Shown here: positions 44,618 to 54,091 of the stretch, in pieces
Layout: every line of letters starts with the position of its first letter
Numbering within the stretch: position 1 is the first letter of the stretch
DNA from: JAMXLO01 sp963791495
Lineage (GTDB): Bacteria > Pseudomonadota > Alphaproteobacteria > Acetobacterales > Acetobacteraceae
Direction of reading: 5' to 3'
Length of the DNA: 64,000 nt
Assembly (NCBI GenBank): GCA_963791495.1
Contig: CAWBST010000030.1
Coordinates: forward strand, 124,001-188,000
The notes under the pieces: model-generated
Told to the model about the DNA's origin: nothing
Databases searched by the model: none
What the model saw: only the letters and a program-made list of their open reading frames with translations
Translations under genes and position numbers: made by a program

Positions 44618-45544
44618 CTATCTTTTCGGAGCAGGCACCGGGATTCCCGGAATCTTTACATTGACTGCTCCGAGATGATTCCGGCTGGTGAAGTATAGCG
44701 TCTTCCAGTCGTCGCCACCGAACCCCAGATTGGTGGTGGCAGGCGCCCCGTGCACAATGCGGCCAAGCTTCCTGCCTTTCGCATCCATGATCCACAGGCC
44801 GCCGGCGCCGCCACAGTAGACGTTGCCTTCCACATCGACCTTCATGCCGTCAGGGACTCCCGGTTGGTCGCCGCGAAGGTCGACGAACACACGGTCGGTC
44901 TGCTTGGCGAGCGTGCCGTTCGGCAACAGATCAAACGCACGGATGTGCCCGCGGCGAGAGTCGTTGATGTAGAGCACGCTTTCATCGGGCGAGAATGCAA
45001 GGCCGTTCGGCACGATGAAATCCGCGATCAGCAGCGTCATCGTTCCCAGATCCGGAGTGACGCGATAGACGCCGGAGAACGTCAGGTCCCACTGCTCGGC
45101 TGGCGCGGGACTGGTCCACGGATCGGTGAAATAGATGCAGCCATCAGACTTCACCACCACGTCGTTCGGCCGGTTTAGCTGCCTCCCCTGGAAGCTGTTC
45201 GCGATCACCGTGGTACTGCCATCCAGTTCCTGTCGGGTGACCCGTCGCGAGTCGTGTTCACACGCGATCAGCCTGCCCTGAAGGTCTCTGGTCAGTCCGT
45301 TGGCGCGATTCGTCGGCTCCTTAAACACCGTCACGCCGCTGCCAGCCACGTACTTCATGCGTCTGTTGTTGTGGATGTCGCTGAACAACAGGCAGCGATC
45401 TTCCTTCCACCACAGCGGTCCTTCCGCCGGTCCGTGCGGCCCGCCGAAGCCGTCGGCGAGGTGGTGAATGGTCTCCGATACGGAGATGATGCTTTCGAGT
45501 TCCGGAGCGAGTTGTTCTATCCGCTGCGTGCGGCTGTCCGACAT
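44618..45544 (-). CDS. SMP-30/gluconolactonase-like protein
   Basis: A 308-aa six-bladed beta-propeller of the SMP-30/gluconolactonase/LRE family. Seen: GPAEGPLWWKEDRCLLFSDI (metal-ligand Glu), LNRPNDVVVKSDGCIYFTDP (Asn and Asp), PNGLAFSPDESVLYINDSR (N-G-x-x-x-S/D) and VPDGMKVDVEGNVYCGGAGG (Asp). These give the divalent metal site that hydrolyses lactones. No signal peptide. It is followed in the same direction by an SDR gene upstream (18-bp gap), so lactone and hydroxyl chemistry on a common carbohydrate or terpene-like substrate is plausible. Confidence 0.88.
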   Translation of the reverse strand: MSDSRTQRIEQLAPELESIISVSETIHHLADGFGGPHGPAEGPLWWKEDRCLLFSDIHNNRRMKYVAGSGVTVFKEPTNRANGLTRDLQGRLIACEHDSRRVTRQELDGSTTVIANSFQGRQLNRPNDVVVKSDGCIYFTDPWTSPAPAEQWDLTFSGVYRVTPDLGTMTLLIADFIVPNGLAFSPDESVLYINDSRRGHIRAFDLLPNGTLAKQTDRVFVDLRGDQPGVPDGMKVDVEGNVYCGGAGGLWIMDAKGRKLGRIVHGAPATTNLGFGGDDWKTLYFTSRNHLGAVNVKIPGIPVPAPKR

Positions 45545-45562
45545 GGTGAACCTCCCTTGTTT

Positions 45563-46354
45563 CTACAGTCCCAGACCTCCGTCGAGCAGTATGGTCTGCC
45601 CGGTCATGTAATCCGACGCGCTCGATGCCAGGTAGAGCGCGAGATACCCGACTTCGCGGAGCCGCCCGGGGCGCCTCAGCGGCACGGTCTGCTCCGCTCG
45701 CTGCGTGCTCTGCCTCACACGCTCTTCGCCCGATGTCACGACGTCGGGAAAGATGCCGGGTGCGATGGCATTGACGTGCACGTTGTACGGCGCCCATTCG
45801 AGCGCCTGCGCCCGGGTAAATCCGGCGAGTGCGGTCTTTGCTGTCGTGTAGATGACCATGTCACGGCCGCCCTGATGCGCGGTCCACGACGCGATGTTGA
45901 TCACCTTGCCCGAGCGGCGTGCCAGCATGTGCGGGCCGACCGCGCGCGTGCAAAGCAATGCCTCCGTCAGGTTGATGTCCATGATGAACCGGAGTTCGTC
46001 GTCGGAAACCCCGGGCGCGTCGGCACTCCCGGGCAGCGTCACCAGTGGCTTGCGGATGGAATCGCCCAGCGCATTCACCAGGACGTCGATCCGGCCGAAC
46101 GTCGCGAGGATCGAGTCGATGGCGCGTCGGACTTCGTCCGCCTTGGTCACATCGGCGATGACAGGAACAACGCGCCGTCCTGACGCCGCCGCGATGTTCG
46201 CCGCCGCGTCTTCCACGTATTTCGGTGTCAGCGCATTGAGGGCGATATCCGCGCCGGCCTCGGCCAGCACCTCCGCAATCCCCCTGCCGATGCCGCGTCC
46301 GGCCCCTGTGATGAAGACGACTTTCCCCGAGACGTCGAACTCCGCAGGCATCAT
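45563..46354 (-). CDS. SDR-family oxidoreductase
   Basis: About 263 aa from ATG 46354 (MMPAEFDVSGKVVFITGAGR; GGAG 8 bases upstream). Classical short-chain dehydrogenase motifs: the cofactor loop GAGRGIG, NALGDSIRKPLVTL, the Ser of KVINIASWTAHQGG, Y-x3-K in IYTTAKTALAGF and the C-terminal TGQTILLDGGLGL. An Asp/Ala pattern after strand 2 does not settle NAD versus NADP. The reaction would be reversible ketone/alcohol conversion. It probably forms a two-gene unit with the SMP-30-like gene. Confidence 0.9.
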   Translation of the reverse strand: MMPAEFDVSGKVVFITGAGRGIGRGIAEVLAEAGADIALNALTPKYVEDAAANIAAASGRRVVPVIADVTKADEVRRAIDSILATFGRIDVLVNALGDSIRKPLVTLPGSADAPGVSDDELRFIMDINLTEALLCTRAVGPHMLARRSGKVINIASWTAHQGGRDMVIYTTAKTALAGFTRAQALEWAPYNVHVNAIAPGIFPDVVTSGEERVRQSTQRAEQTVPLRRPGRLREVGYLALYLASSASDYMTGQTILLDGGLGL

Positions 46355-46443
46355 GACGCACGCTCCATGGTTCATCGTCGATGGACGGTACGAGCGCCTG
46401 ATCCTACTGTAGCTTGTCGGCAACGCATAACCGGATGGGCGCA

Positions 46444-46989
46444 ATGAGCCTTGGTGACGGTGCGGGTAATGAACGTTTCGACGTGGTCTATCTGGTGCTC
46501 AGCGGCACTTCGACAGCGTCACGTTGCCCCGAGTTGCTGCGCGGACTGATCGGACTTGGATTTTCGACCGTTATTGCGATCCCGACGCCAAACGCCTCCC
46601 GCGTGATTGCGCCGCGCGATCTGGCCGATGTCGAGGGCGTGCAGGTGGTCGAGTCATACTTCGATCTCGCCATCCGTCCACGACCGCCGCGTGGTGTGGT
46701 GCTGTTTGCGCCGTGCAGCTTCAATTCGCTCAACAAACTGGCGCATGGCATTGCCGACAGCCTCGCGCTGTCCGTGGTGGCCGAGGCGATCGGGCGCGGC
46801 ACGCCGGTGATCGTGGGTCCGTCACTGAACCAGCCGCTACTGGACCATCCTGTCGCTCAGGCGTCGCTCAGGACGCTCCCCACCTGGCGGGTTACGATCG
46901 TGCCGCCGGTGGACGAGGGCGAGGGGCCGCGACTGGCCCCTTCTGCTCGGTTGTTCGATGCCGTTCGGCCATATGTCCGTCGGGGGTAG
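46444..46989 (+). CDS. Flavoprotein-fold protein (phosphopantothenoylcysteine decarboxylase-like)
   Basis: About 181 aa from ATG 46444 (an ATG at 46414 in the same frame is possible). The fold pattern of the HFCD flavoprotein family is visible: VVYLVLSGTSTASRCPELLR at the start, APCSFNSLNKLAHGIADSLA (the P-x-S-x-N-S/T-x-x-K-x-x-x-G-x-x-D segment that binds FMN) and a GTPVIVGPSLNQPLLDHPV loop. Members oxidatively decarboxylate peptidyl cysteines or act on flavin substrates, e.g. EpiD, Dfp and UbiX relatives. The His of the usual active site near residue 20 is not obvious, so catalysis is uncertain. Confidence 0.75.
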   Translation: MSLGDGAGNERFDVVYLVLSGTSTASRCPELLRGLIGLGFSTVIAIPTPNASRVIAPRDLADVEGVQVVESYFDLAIRPRPPRGVVLFAPCSFNSLNKLAHGIADSLALSVVAEAIGRGTPVIVGPSLNQPLLDHPVAQASLRTLPTWRVTIVPPVDEGEGPRLAPSARLFDAVRPYVRRG

Positions 46990-47144
46990 TGGCGTTCACC
47001 TGCCGCGGCACGGCTGGCCGCGCGTTGGATCGTGCGAAGTGAACCCGCCTTCAGGCGGGTCCGGAGGACATGCCGAAGCTTCCGCGCCGGCGCGCCGCCA
47101 GTGCGGCTTGGGCCTTCGCCACAGGGTCGTCGCTGATCCGCCGC

Positions 47145-47402
47145 TCATCGCCGAACGCGCGGCGTCCCCGTTCCTGCACGTTTCCTAGTACCCGTGATCA
47201 GCTCAGCGGCGGTCTCCAGCTCTCCTGTCACACAGGAGGCGTGGAAGACAGCCTCCATACGGTCCGCCAGCCGACGCCGTAGGGTCTTGTTGAGCCGTTC
47301 CAAAACCCCGTCAGGATCATAGATCGGCACTTCTCTATTCGCATTAAGAGCCGAGAACCTGGCATCGCGCGCGAGGCGCGGATTTCTGAAGTGAAACGCC
47401 AT
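47145..47402 (-). CDS. Small uncharacterised protein (85 aa)
   Basis: Starts at ATG 47402 with a strong ribosome site (GGAGGGATAGG). The product begins MAFHFRNPRLARDARFSALN and is Arg-rich, with one amphipathic helix (VLERLNKTLRRRLADRMEAV) and a helix around ELETAAELI. I do not recognise a family. It is isolated, with the IS5-type remnant to its right. It may be a small DNA- or RNA-binding accessory protein, which is a guess. Confidence 0.55.
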   Translation of the reverse strand: MAFHFRNPRLARDARFSALNANREVPIYDPDGVLERLNKTLRRRLADRMEAVFHASCVTGELETAAELITGTRKRAGTGTPRVRR

Positions 47403-47639
47403 CGCGACCTATCCCTCCGATCGCAGAAGTCTCATATTATACCGGATACCGGACCATTTGCAATACAAAACCAACATTTCTGGATTTTTCTGACATTGGG
47501 GACCCGCCACCCATTGGCCCGGGTCCACCGAGGCTGCAACTGCCCTTCGGCTAGGGGCCGCGCTTGAGGGTGCGCACCGGCGGGGGAGGAGCGAGCGACG
47601 CGTCCGTCAAAGCCGCCTCGGTAGCGGCCAACGCTCACT

Positions 47640-47794
47640 CCTGCTTCAACGCGAGGCGGACCAACCGATTCCCACGGGCATGGTGTCGTCGGCTCGCCAA
47701 GGATTGGGAGAACCGTAACCACAGCGCGCTCGCCTTCCTTCGCCTTGGATTTATTCGCCGCGTGCTCATAAAGGGGAATGGAAATCCTTTATGA
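47640..47794 (+). pseudogene. C-terminal remnant of an IS5-family transposase
   Basis: The plus frame around 47640-47794 encodes RFPRAWCRRLAKDWENRNHS ALAFLRLGFIRRVL, a close match to the end of IS5/IS427-type DDE transposases (pattern R-R-L-A-K-D-W-E-x-L-N-x-x-A-L-A-F-L-R-L-A-S-I-R-x-x-L). No upstream transposase body is in frame, and there is no matching inverted repeat on the other side. It is a relic that abuts the end of the O-antigen polymerase gene. The stretch 47403-47639 before it holds nothing else recognisable. Confidence 0.7.
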
Positions 47795-49318
47795 AGCCCC
47801 TGGGCGGGCTCCAAGCGTGCCGGGGCGGTCTCGAGGTCGATCGGACAGCCCGCGTATACGACTTTCGGAAGCCAACGCGAGGGCGCTACGTGGAACGGTC
47901 GGAACGTGCGGCGCGATAGCTGTCGATTGCGCCTCGGCTTCATCGACCTCACCCAACTTTTGGAACCCGGCCACACCGAACAGGAAGCCGGTCATGAGGA
48001 TCAGGTCGGGCGCTTTTCGACCAAGCGAATTTGAAGTCGAGCAGATCAACAACGTCGCCATGATGATCAACCAGCCAACGGGCCTGTTGGCGCGCTGGCC
48101 GAGATGCCACAAAAACAGGAACAGCGACCCGACCAAAACCGGGAATCCGACTAAGCCAAGGCCCAGGAACGTCAGCAGCCAGGGGTTTTCGATGTCCGCG
48201 CCTATCCCAGTGAGCCCGACCTGTTGCTTAAGACTGTTGACCCGATCGATCGGCACGCCCAACAGAGCCTCTTTCAGATTTAGGTGTCCGAGCACTCGCC
48301 ATTGGACGATGCGCACCTGCGCGCTGTCGTCCAGATAAAGGTGCGTCATGATTCGATCGCCAATGCCCGTTGTGGAGACCAGCAGGATGAACAAGGCTGG
48401 TAGCACAAACACACTGCCGATGAAGGCGCCGAGGAAGCCGACGTTGAGACGGCGCGTGGCCAGGCCGGCGGCAAGTTGGAACAACGCCGCGGACGTGAGC
48501 ATCAGGATCGTCGTCACCAGCGCGGCACGGCCACCGTAGGCGAGCAGGCCAATGGCGAAGATGGCAAGCAGAACGACGACACGACGCCAGCGCATTCCCA
48601 TACCGAGCACCATGAGGGCGGCCATGGCCGTCGCGAGCGCGCCGGTCAATGGATGGGTCCAGAACGCAAAGCCACGAAATTCACTGGCGTCGGCAGAAAG
48701 CGCCTCATATTGAGCAGCCGTCGCCTGTTCGATCGTGTCCAGCTCGCCCTGCGGCAGCAAGTGGTCCCCTACCCTGACCTCGTAGACAGCGAGCAGCACG
48801 TCGAGCACGCAGATCGTTACCATGATGGTGCCGACAATTCTGCGCTGCCGGTCGGATGCGACATTGAACGCAATCGTGGTCAACATTGCCGCAAGAAATG
48901 TGTCGATATAGACGGCCACGCCGCTGACGCCTACCACAAGGAGCGAATAGGCCATGCAAAACAGCAACAATGCCACCGCCCAGCCGAGCGCAGGCTGGTC
49001 ACGGAATAGTCGGATCATGCCGCCGTCGTTCCTCTTGCCGCCGTACAGGGCGAACCAGGCGGCGAGGAACGACAGATAGGTGGCAGGATGGAGTTTGGTC
49101 AGCGGGTTGCCGCCGGGCTCCATGGAATAGAGGCCATAGTAGGACAGCATCGAAGCCGGCAGCAATAGTGTCGCCAGTATGACGCCGGTGCCGGCATAGA
49201 ACGCCCAGCGATTTGGCGCGAACCGCTTCTTCAACCCGATCGTATCGGCGCCGGGAAAAGACGAAAGTGATCTCTCTCGCCCACTGACCGTGGTGCCGAG
49301 GGTGCGGGAAGCGCTCAT
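47789..49318 (-). CDS. O-antigen polymerase/ligase-like membrane protein (VpsF-like)
   Basis: About 509 aa from ATG 49318, with 10-12 hydrophobic segments and one large periplasmic loop (about 330-385, GDRIMTHLYLDDSAQVRIVQ) as in Wzy/WaaL-type O-antigen proteins. The transmembrane region has FLAAWFALYGGKRNDGG between helices and GFAFWTHPLTGALATAMAAL after. The C-terminus is cytoplasmic and Arg-rich. It would polymerise or ligate lipid-linked polysaccharide in the inner membrane. It forms an exopolysaccharide group with the GT2 gene downstream in the window. Confidence 0.8.
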   Translation of the reverse strand: MSASRTLGTTVSGRERSLSSFPGADTIGLKKRFAPNRWAFYAGTGVILATLLLPASMLSYYGLYSMEPGGNPLTKLHPATYLSFLAAWFALYGGKRNDGGMIRLFRDQPALGWAVALLLFCMAYSLLVVGVSGVAVYIDTFLAAMLTTIAFNVASDRQRRIVGTIMVTICVLDVLLAVYEVRVGDHLLPQGELDTIEQATAAQYEALSADASEFRGFAFWTHPLTGALATAMAALMVLGMGMRWRRVVVLLAIFAIGLLAYGGRAALVTTILMLTSAALFQLAAGLATRRLNVGFLGAFIGSVFVLPALFILLVSTTGIGDRIMTHLYLDDSAQVRIVQWRVLGHLNLKEALLGVPIDRVNSLKQQVGLTGIGADIENPWLLTFLGLGLVGFPVLVGSLFLFLWHLGQRANRPVGWLIIMATLLICSTSNSLGRKAPDLILMTGFLFGVAGFQKLGEVDEAEAQSTAIAPHVPTVPRSALALASESRIRGLSDRPRDRPGTLGARPGAS

Positions 49319-49516
49319 GTCACACTCCAATCCAGTGCCATGCCAGCCACTCGATCCCGCTGCGCCCACCAGGACCAGCGGCCGGTCAGCGACCGTGCAA
49401 TAGCTGGCCCGTCTCGGCCATGTCTACAGCGCAAAAAGAGAAGCGGCGGGAGGAGTCACTACTCGGTGTTGCCGGCAAGCGTGGCAATACAAGCCGATAA
49501 GCAGGGGGCTGCACGG

Positions 49517-50725
49517 TTAAGTGATGGCCTGCTCTCGCCAATCATCACCATGACCCACCGTCGAGCGAATGTACAGCAGGTTCAGGAAAAATGCCCCATA
49601 GATTATATGCAGTCCAACCATGATCAGCGTACCGGACGGTATGACGAGCCGCATGGTGCGCACTACGCTCAGGGGACCGAAATCGGCGTTGCTCCAGCTC
49701 ATCAGCGCCGTCACACCCAGTGCCACGCCAATGAGTACAAGCGTGCCGCTGCTGATCAGACAGCGTTCCAGCGTAGCGTGGCTCAAAATTCGAAGGAATT
49801 CTTGATTCGGTGAAACAATGCCTTCGCGCATGCCATAGACCTGCCCAAGAATCCAGAACAGGGTGGAATGGACACCGATGACGACTGCCAATGCCGCGTA
49901 GAACAATGTATGGATATCGAATGTAACCCCCCTAACCACACGTGATCCGGGGATCAACCACGCCATCGTCGCGGCCCCAAGAAAGGTCAGTGCCATCCCC
50001 GGATACAAGAACAGCCAGCTCGGTGAGAAGAGCAGCAGAAAGCGCAGATGGCGCCACCCGTCTCGCCAGCTCCGCAAATGCGGTGGGCGTGACCGCCCGT
50101 CCGGTGAAAGCGTGGTTGGTACTTCCGAGATGCGAAGATTATGGACGGATGCCTTGACCACCATCTCGGTGGCAAATTCCATGCCGGGACTCTGCAGGTC
50201 AAGACCGAGGATCGCGCTACGCTCGAAGCCGCGCAATCCACAATGAAAGTCCCTACAGGGGCTACGAAAGAACAAGCGTCCAATGGCGGTCAGCACGGGG
50301 TTGCCAATATAGCGGTGGAGAGGTGGCATGGCCCCTGGCAAGATGCCGCCCGTGAAGCGGTTGCCCATCACAAGCTGACAGCCGCCGCGGAGCTTTTCGA
50401 CAAAATCGTCCAACAGGCTGAAGTCGTAGCTGTCGTCGCTATCGCCCATGATGACAAAACGACCGTGCGCGGCACGGATGCCACTTCGCAGCGCGCTGCC
50501 GTAGCCTCGGTTGGCTACCAGAACGACGCGAGCGCCAAGATTCTCCGCAATCGTCCGCGAACCATCGATGCTGCCGTTGTCCGCGATCAGGATCTCGCCG
50601 CTGATTCCCGTTCGAGACAGGAACAAGCGGGCCTTTCTGATGCAGAACGCCAGCGTCTCTGCCTCGTTGAGGCAAGGCATAAGGATCGTTAGTTCGACCG
50701 TATCGTTCGCGGTCAGTCCCTGCAT
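49517..50725 (-). CDS. Family 2 glycosyltransferase (dolichol-phosphate-sugar synthase-like)
   Basis: About 402 aa from ATG 50725. GT-A fold: LTILMPCLNEAETLAFCIRK, LIADNGSIDGSRTIAENLGA, the D-x-D motif in FVIMGDSDDSYDFSLLDDFV, and a QxxRW-like stretch in PTTLSPDGRSRPPHLRSWRD. Three or four C-terminal membrane helices (~230-395) anchor it in the membrane, as in polyprenyl-phosphate-glucosyl/mannosyl transferases (GtrB/DPM1 relatives). It probably makes a lipid-linked sugar donor for the nearby O-antigen polymerase or for the membrane protein at 51368. Same direction as 47789-49318 with a 198-bp gap. Confidence 0.88.
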   Translation of the reverse strand: MQGLTANDTVELTILMPCLNEAETLAFCIRKARLFLSRTGISGEILIADNGSIDGSRTIAENLGARVVLVANRGYGSALRSGIRAAHGRFVIMGDSDDSYDFSLLDDFVEKLRGGCQLVMGNRFTGGILPGAMPPLHRYIGNPVLTAIGRLFFRSPCRDFHCGLRGFERSAILGLDLQSPGMEFATEMVVKASVHNLRISEVPTTLSPDGRSRPPHLRSWRDGWRHLRFLLLFSPSWLFLYPGMALTFLGAATMAWLIPGSRVVRGVTFDIHTLFYAALAVVIGVHSTLFWILGQVYGMREGIVSPNQEFLRILSHATLERCLISSGTLVLIGVALGVTALMSWSNADFGPLSVVRTMRLVIPSGTLIMVGLHIIYGAFFLNLLYIRSTVGHGDDWREQAIT

Positions 50726-51367
50726 CACTGGTCTCTGCCGGACGCCAGTTGCTTCTTGCGCATTCTCGTCGGTTTCGCAGCAATAACAGCGAATCCGCAA
50801 TGGTCGTTCACGTACGAAAATCGATCAGCGTCAAAAAAAGTCACCACCGCTGGGTAGCAGCTTGGGTGAGGCTCGGTCAAAGCCAGGCTGGCGCCTGTGG
50901 ATAAACTTTTAGGTGAGGCCCGATGTCTGGAGTACCGGTTCCACCAATTCATCTGCGGTGCTTCGCGTTGTAAGCTGTCCGCGACCAGGCTCGGGTGCCA
51001 CCCACGATCACCTCGAGGTGAGGAAGGAAGCGTGTGTGTGACCGTCCCTTTGAGTGAGTTCACGTCGCGTTGAATGTGCCAATGCAGCCTCAGTACAAGG
51101 CACCAATCGGACTGGTGTCTGATGCAACAGGCTGGAGGCCGGTCTGCAATTGCGTCTCCAGATCGGCCCGCGTCCGCGACCGTTCTACGTCAAGCACCGA
51201 TGCTCAACGAGGATGTGAAAGAATGCCGCGATCGACAACAATGGACAATTGGCTGGCTCGGTTTCTATCAGCCGTTTCCCGCCAGCTGCTTCCGGCACTG
51301 CGGCACTCTAAGGGTTCAGCACGATCCCGGGCCTGCCTGAAACCGCATTCAGGCTGCGTCGCTGTGA
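50726..51367. other. 642-bp intergenic region, no gene recognised
   Basis: Divergent control region between the GT2 gene (minus) and the large membrane protein gene (plus). Short frames occur but none has a ribosome site plus family resemblance. It includes AT-richer stretches (e.g. 50815-50850, with an A-run at 50834-50840) where promoters would sit. I see no RNA gene, inverted-repeat element or CRISPR. Confidence 0.45.
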
Positions 51368-52843
51368 GTGACCCTTTCCATACGGTGGCTCAACGTGGCT
51401 GATCTGGTCAGGCAAAATCCGAGGCTTACCTGGCTCGCCAATATCTCCCTTCTTGCGGTGAACTTCGCAGTCTTGTGCCTGCCAGCCATGGTCAACAGGT
51501 CGCCTATCGTCTTTGAAGACACCCGCGTCTATTACAAAGGCGGAAGGGCGGCGATCGACAAGATCGCTGCCATGTTTCACCCAAGCCATGGGGCAGCGAC
51601 CGAAGACGCGTTGCGCATGGCAAAGGGCGTGCGATCTGCCTATTATTCACTATTCGAATACATCGCGACGAACGTTGGCTCGCTCTGGTTGGTGATAGCG
51701 ATACAGGCAGTGATCGTTGCTTTGATGCTGCGTTTGGCGTTCGAGATGCTGTGCCCAAAACTTCCAGTTCGGTATTACACAATTGTCATCATGTCCGTCG
51801 CAATTCTCACCACCGGATCATGGACCGTTTCCTATGTCATGCCGGACATTTTCAACGGTATCTTAGCGCTGGCGATCATAGTGGCTGCCCTTTTTTGGGA
51901 GCGGCTGAATAGGTTGCGCCGCATCTGCATCCTCCTGCTCGTAAGCGCAAGTTTCGTCATGCATATGACCAACCTGATCACAGCACTGGGCTTACTGATT
52001 GTCGCGGCGCTGCTGAGATGGAAACCATGGGCGCATCTAGCGGTTCTAGGGGCTGTAATGGTTGGGATTGTCGCTCTGCTTGCAGTTGGCGTGGTGGGGT
52101 TCAAGGAGTGGTCGATTACCCCGCAGTCACCGCCTTTCTTGATGACTCGGATAATTGTCGACGGACCGGGACGGATCTATTTGCAAGACCATTGCCCACA
52201 GATTAATTGGGCTATCTGCCACCATCTCGATAGGCTCAATCTCGATCACGACGACTTCTTGTGGCACGAGAACGGTGTCTACTCATCTTCGATTATCTCA
52301 CCAGACGAACGGGCCGAGTTGCGCTCCGAAGACAAGAAATTGTTTGTCGCTGCGGCACGCGAGCATCCATGGCTCACGATCAAGCAGATGTCACTGAACC
52401 TGGCTAGGCAACTCGGCATGTTTACCTTGGAGAGCTATATCGTGCCCTCCTGGGCCACTCAGACGTCGTCTGAGATGACACTTTGGCCTCGATCTTATTC
52501 GGAACCGCGATGGCAAAAGATTTGGAGCGGTGTGATTTACGCCGCGGTTTTTACCAGTCTTGGATATCTCTTGCTCTTGAGCACCCGGGGGTTGCTTACG
52601 AGGGATCAGGCCGACTTCTTCATCCTGTCCATCGCTACCGCATGGTTGGCAGCCCTTGCAGGAGCCTTGTCCGATGTGTCGCCGCGGTATGAGGCACGCG
52701 CCATATGGCTGATTCCTCTTGCCGCCACCCTGGTGTTTGTCTCACGCCGTCCCGAACGGCTGGGTTCAATGAGTGCATCCGCTCCCGACTACACTATACC
52801 ATCGCATCGGACCGGAGACCAAAAGCAAGCAGATGGTGGCTGA
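51368..52843 (+). CDS. Large polytopic membrane protein (possible GT-C type)
   Basis: About 491 aa from a GTG at 51368, with 9-11 hydrophobic segments (e.g. NISLLAVNFAVLCLPAMVNR, LWLVIAIQAVIVALMLRLAF, IFNGILALAIIVAALFWERL, HLAVLGAVMVGIVALLAVGV). The first periplasmic loop, NRSPIVFEDTRVYYKGG, has the E/D pair placed as in GT-C glycosyltransferases, and a soluble domain lies between helices 7 and 8 (about 255-370, with HCPQINWAICHHLDRLNLDH, rich in Cys/His). I do not recognise a named family. Next to a polyprenyl-phosphate GT2 it could use that lipid-linked sugar. GC content is visibly lower than its neighbours. Confidence 0.7.
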   Translation: MTLSIRWLNVADLVRQNPRLTWLANISLLAVNFAVLCLPAMVNRSPIVFEDTRVYYKGGRAAIDKIAAMFHPSHGAATEDALRMAKGVRSAYYSLFEYIATNVGSLWLVIAIQAVIVALMLRLAFEMLCPKLPVRYYTIVIMSVAILTTGSWTVSYVMPDIFNGILALAIIVAALFWERLNRLRRICILLLVSASFVMHMTNLITALGLLIVAALLRWKPWAHLAVLGAVMVGIVALLAVGVVGFKEWSITPQSPPFLMTRIIVDGPGRIYLQDHCPQINWAICHHLDRLNLDHDDFLWHENGVYSSSIISPDERAELRSEDKKLFVAAAREHPWLTIKQMSLNLARQLGMFTLESYIVPSWATQTSSEMTLWPRSYSEPRWQKIWSGVIYAAVFTSLGYLLLLSTRGLLTRDQADFFILSIATAWLAALAGALSDVSPRYEARAIWLIPLAATLVFVSRRPERLGSMSASAPDYTIPSHRTGDQKQADGG

Positions 52844-52855
52844 CCTGACCGTCGC

Positions 52856-54023
52856 TCAGAACCGCGCCATTCCCGGCGGCAGACCGAACAGCACGCGGCC
52901 GACCGGCTCCAGATTTGCCTGCATGCTCACTGCAATATGCTGCCCCGCCGCATGCACATCGCGCATGCACCGCTCCAGCCGGCCGCTCTGAAACAGCGCC
53001 GCCCCGCCTGCCGTCTGATACATGAGATCGACCGCCTGGATTGCGCATTGCGTCGCCTGACATGCCGCCAGCCGCACCGCGGCGCGTGCGCGCAGTGAGA
53101 TCGCGTCGGCCCGCCATCGCATCCTCCCACATCGTCCCCAGCTCACCGAACAGATACGCCCGCCCCGCACCCAGCAGCGCCTCGGCCCGTGCGAGGTCGG
53201 CCTGTGCGAGCGGCTTGTCGCGGAGCACGGTAGACGAACCGGCGGTCTTCTTCTCCGCGCCGATCTCGATCAGTGCATCGATCGCGGCCCGCGCAATGCC
53301 CAACGCGACGGTGGCGATGCAACTGACGAACGTACTTGTCATCGGTACCGCATACAGCGGACCCGGCCTTCGCGGCGGCGGCTGGAAGTCGACCAGCTGG
53401 ATCGTGTGCTGCTCGGGCACGAACAGGTCGGTCACCTGGTAGTCGTTGCTGCCGGTGGCACGCAGGCCGCCGACATGCCAGATGTCGAACACCTCGACCT
53501 CGGTGCGCGGGAACAGGCACAGCCGGAATTCGGGGCTACCGTCAGCGCCGCGCCGCTGGCCGCCGGCATCTTCCGTGATGCAGTTGCCCAGCACCCAGTC
53601 GCCGTAGCCGATGAAGCTGCCGTAGCTCCAGCGCCCGCTCACCCGGTAGCCGCCCGGCACGGCCACCGCCTTGCCGGTAGGGTTCAACGTGCCGACCAGC
53701 ACACCCATGCCAGTCCCGAAAATTTCCCGCGCGACGTCCTCCTCCAGTGCCCCGGCCAGGCGGCCGTACCCGGCGGGAATCACGGTGCACCAGCCCAGCG
53801 AGCCATCCTGGCGCGACAGCTCCTCGATCACCCCGAGGAACGGCAGCGGCGGCAACTCGGCGCCGCCGATGGCGCGCGGCAGCCACATGCGGAACAGGCC
53901 CGCCGCATGCAGTTCATCGACCAGCCGGCGCGGCAGCTGGCGGTCCTGGTCGAACCGATCGCGAAGCTCCGCAACCAATGGCTCCAGCCGTCGCGCAGCA
54001 GTAAGGAAATCCGCTTCACTCAT
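52856..54023 (-). pseudogene. Acyl-CoA-dehydrogenase-fold flavin monooxygenase (HsaA/DszC-like), one frameshift
   Basis: About 389 codons if repaired, the normal length. It begins MSEADFLTAARRLEPLVAEL; the FAD/acyl region has DGSLGWCTVIPAGYGRLAGA and GYRVSGRWSYGSFIGYGDWV, and the C-domain GSNDYQVTDLFVPEQHTIQL. At about 53110 (minus strand, ATGGCGGGCCGACGCG) the frame changes. The second frame, ADAISLRARAAVRLAACQAT ... QAVDLMYQTAGGAALFQSGR, gives the standard C-terminal helices to the stop at 52856. These group D flavin monooxygenases need a separate reductase. The family fits a role in oxygenation of an aromatic or acyl compound. It is divergent from the PhyH gene (68 bp). Confidence 0.82.
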
Positions 54024-54091
54024 GACGCCTCCGTCCTCCGTTGCCAGGCACCCACGAAAATGATGCTCTGACCAGACGACGGAGGGACTCT

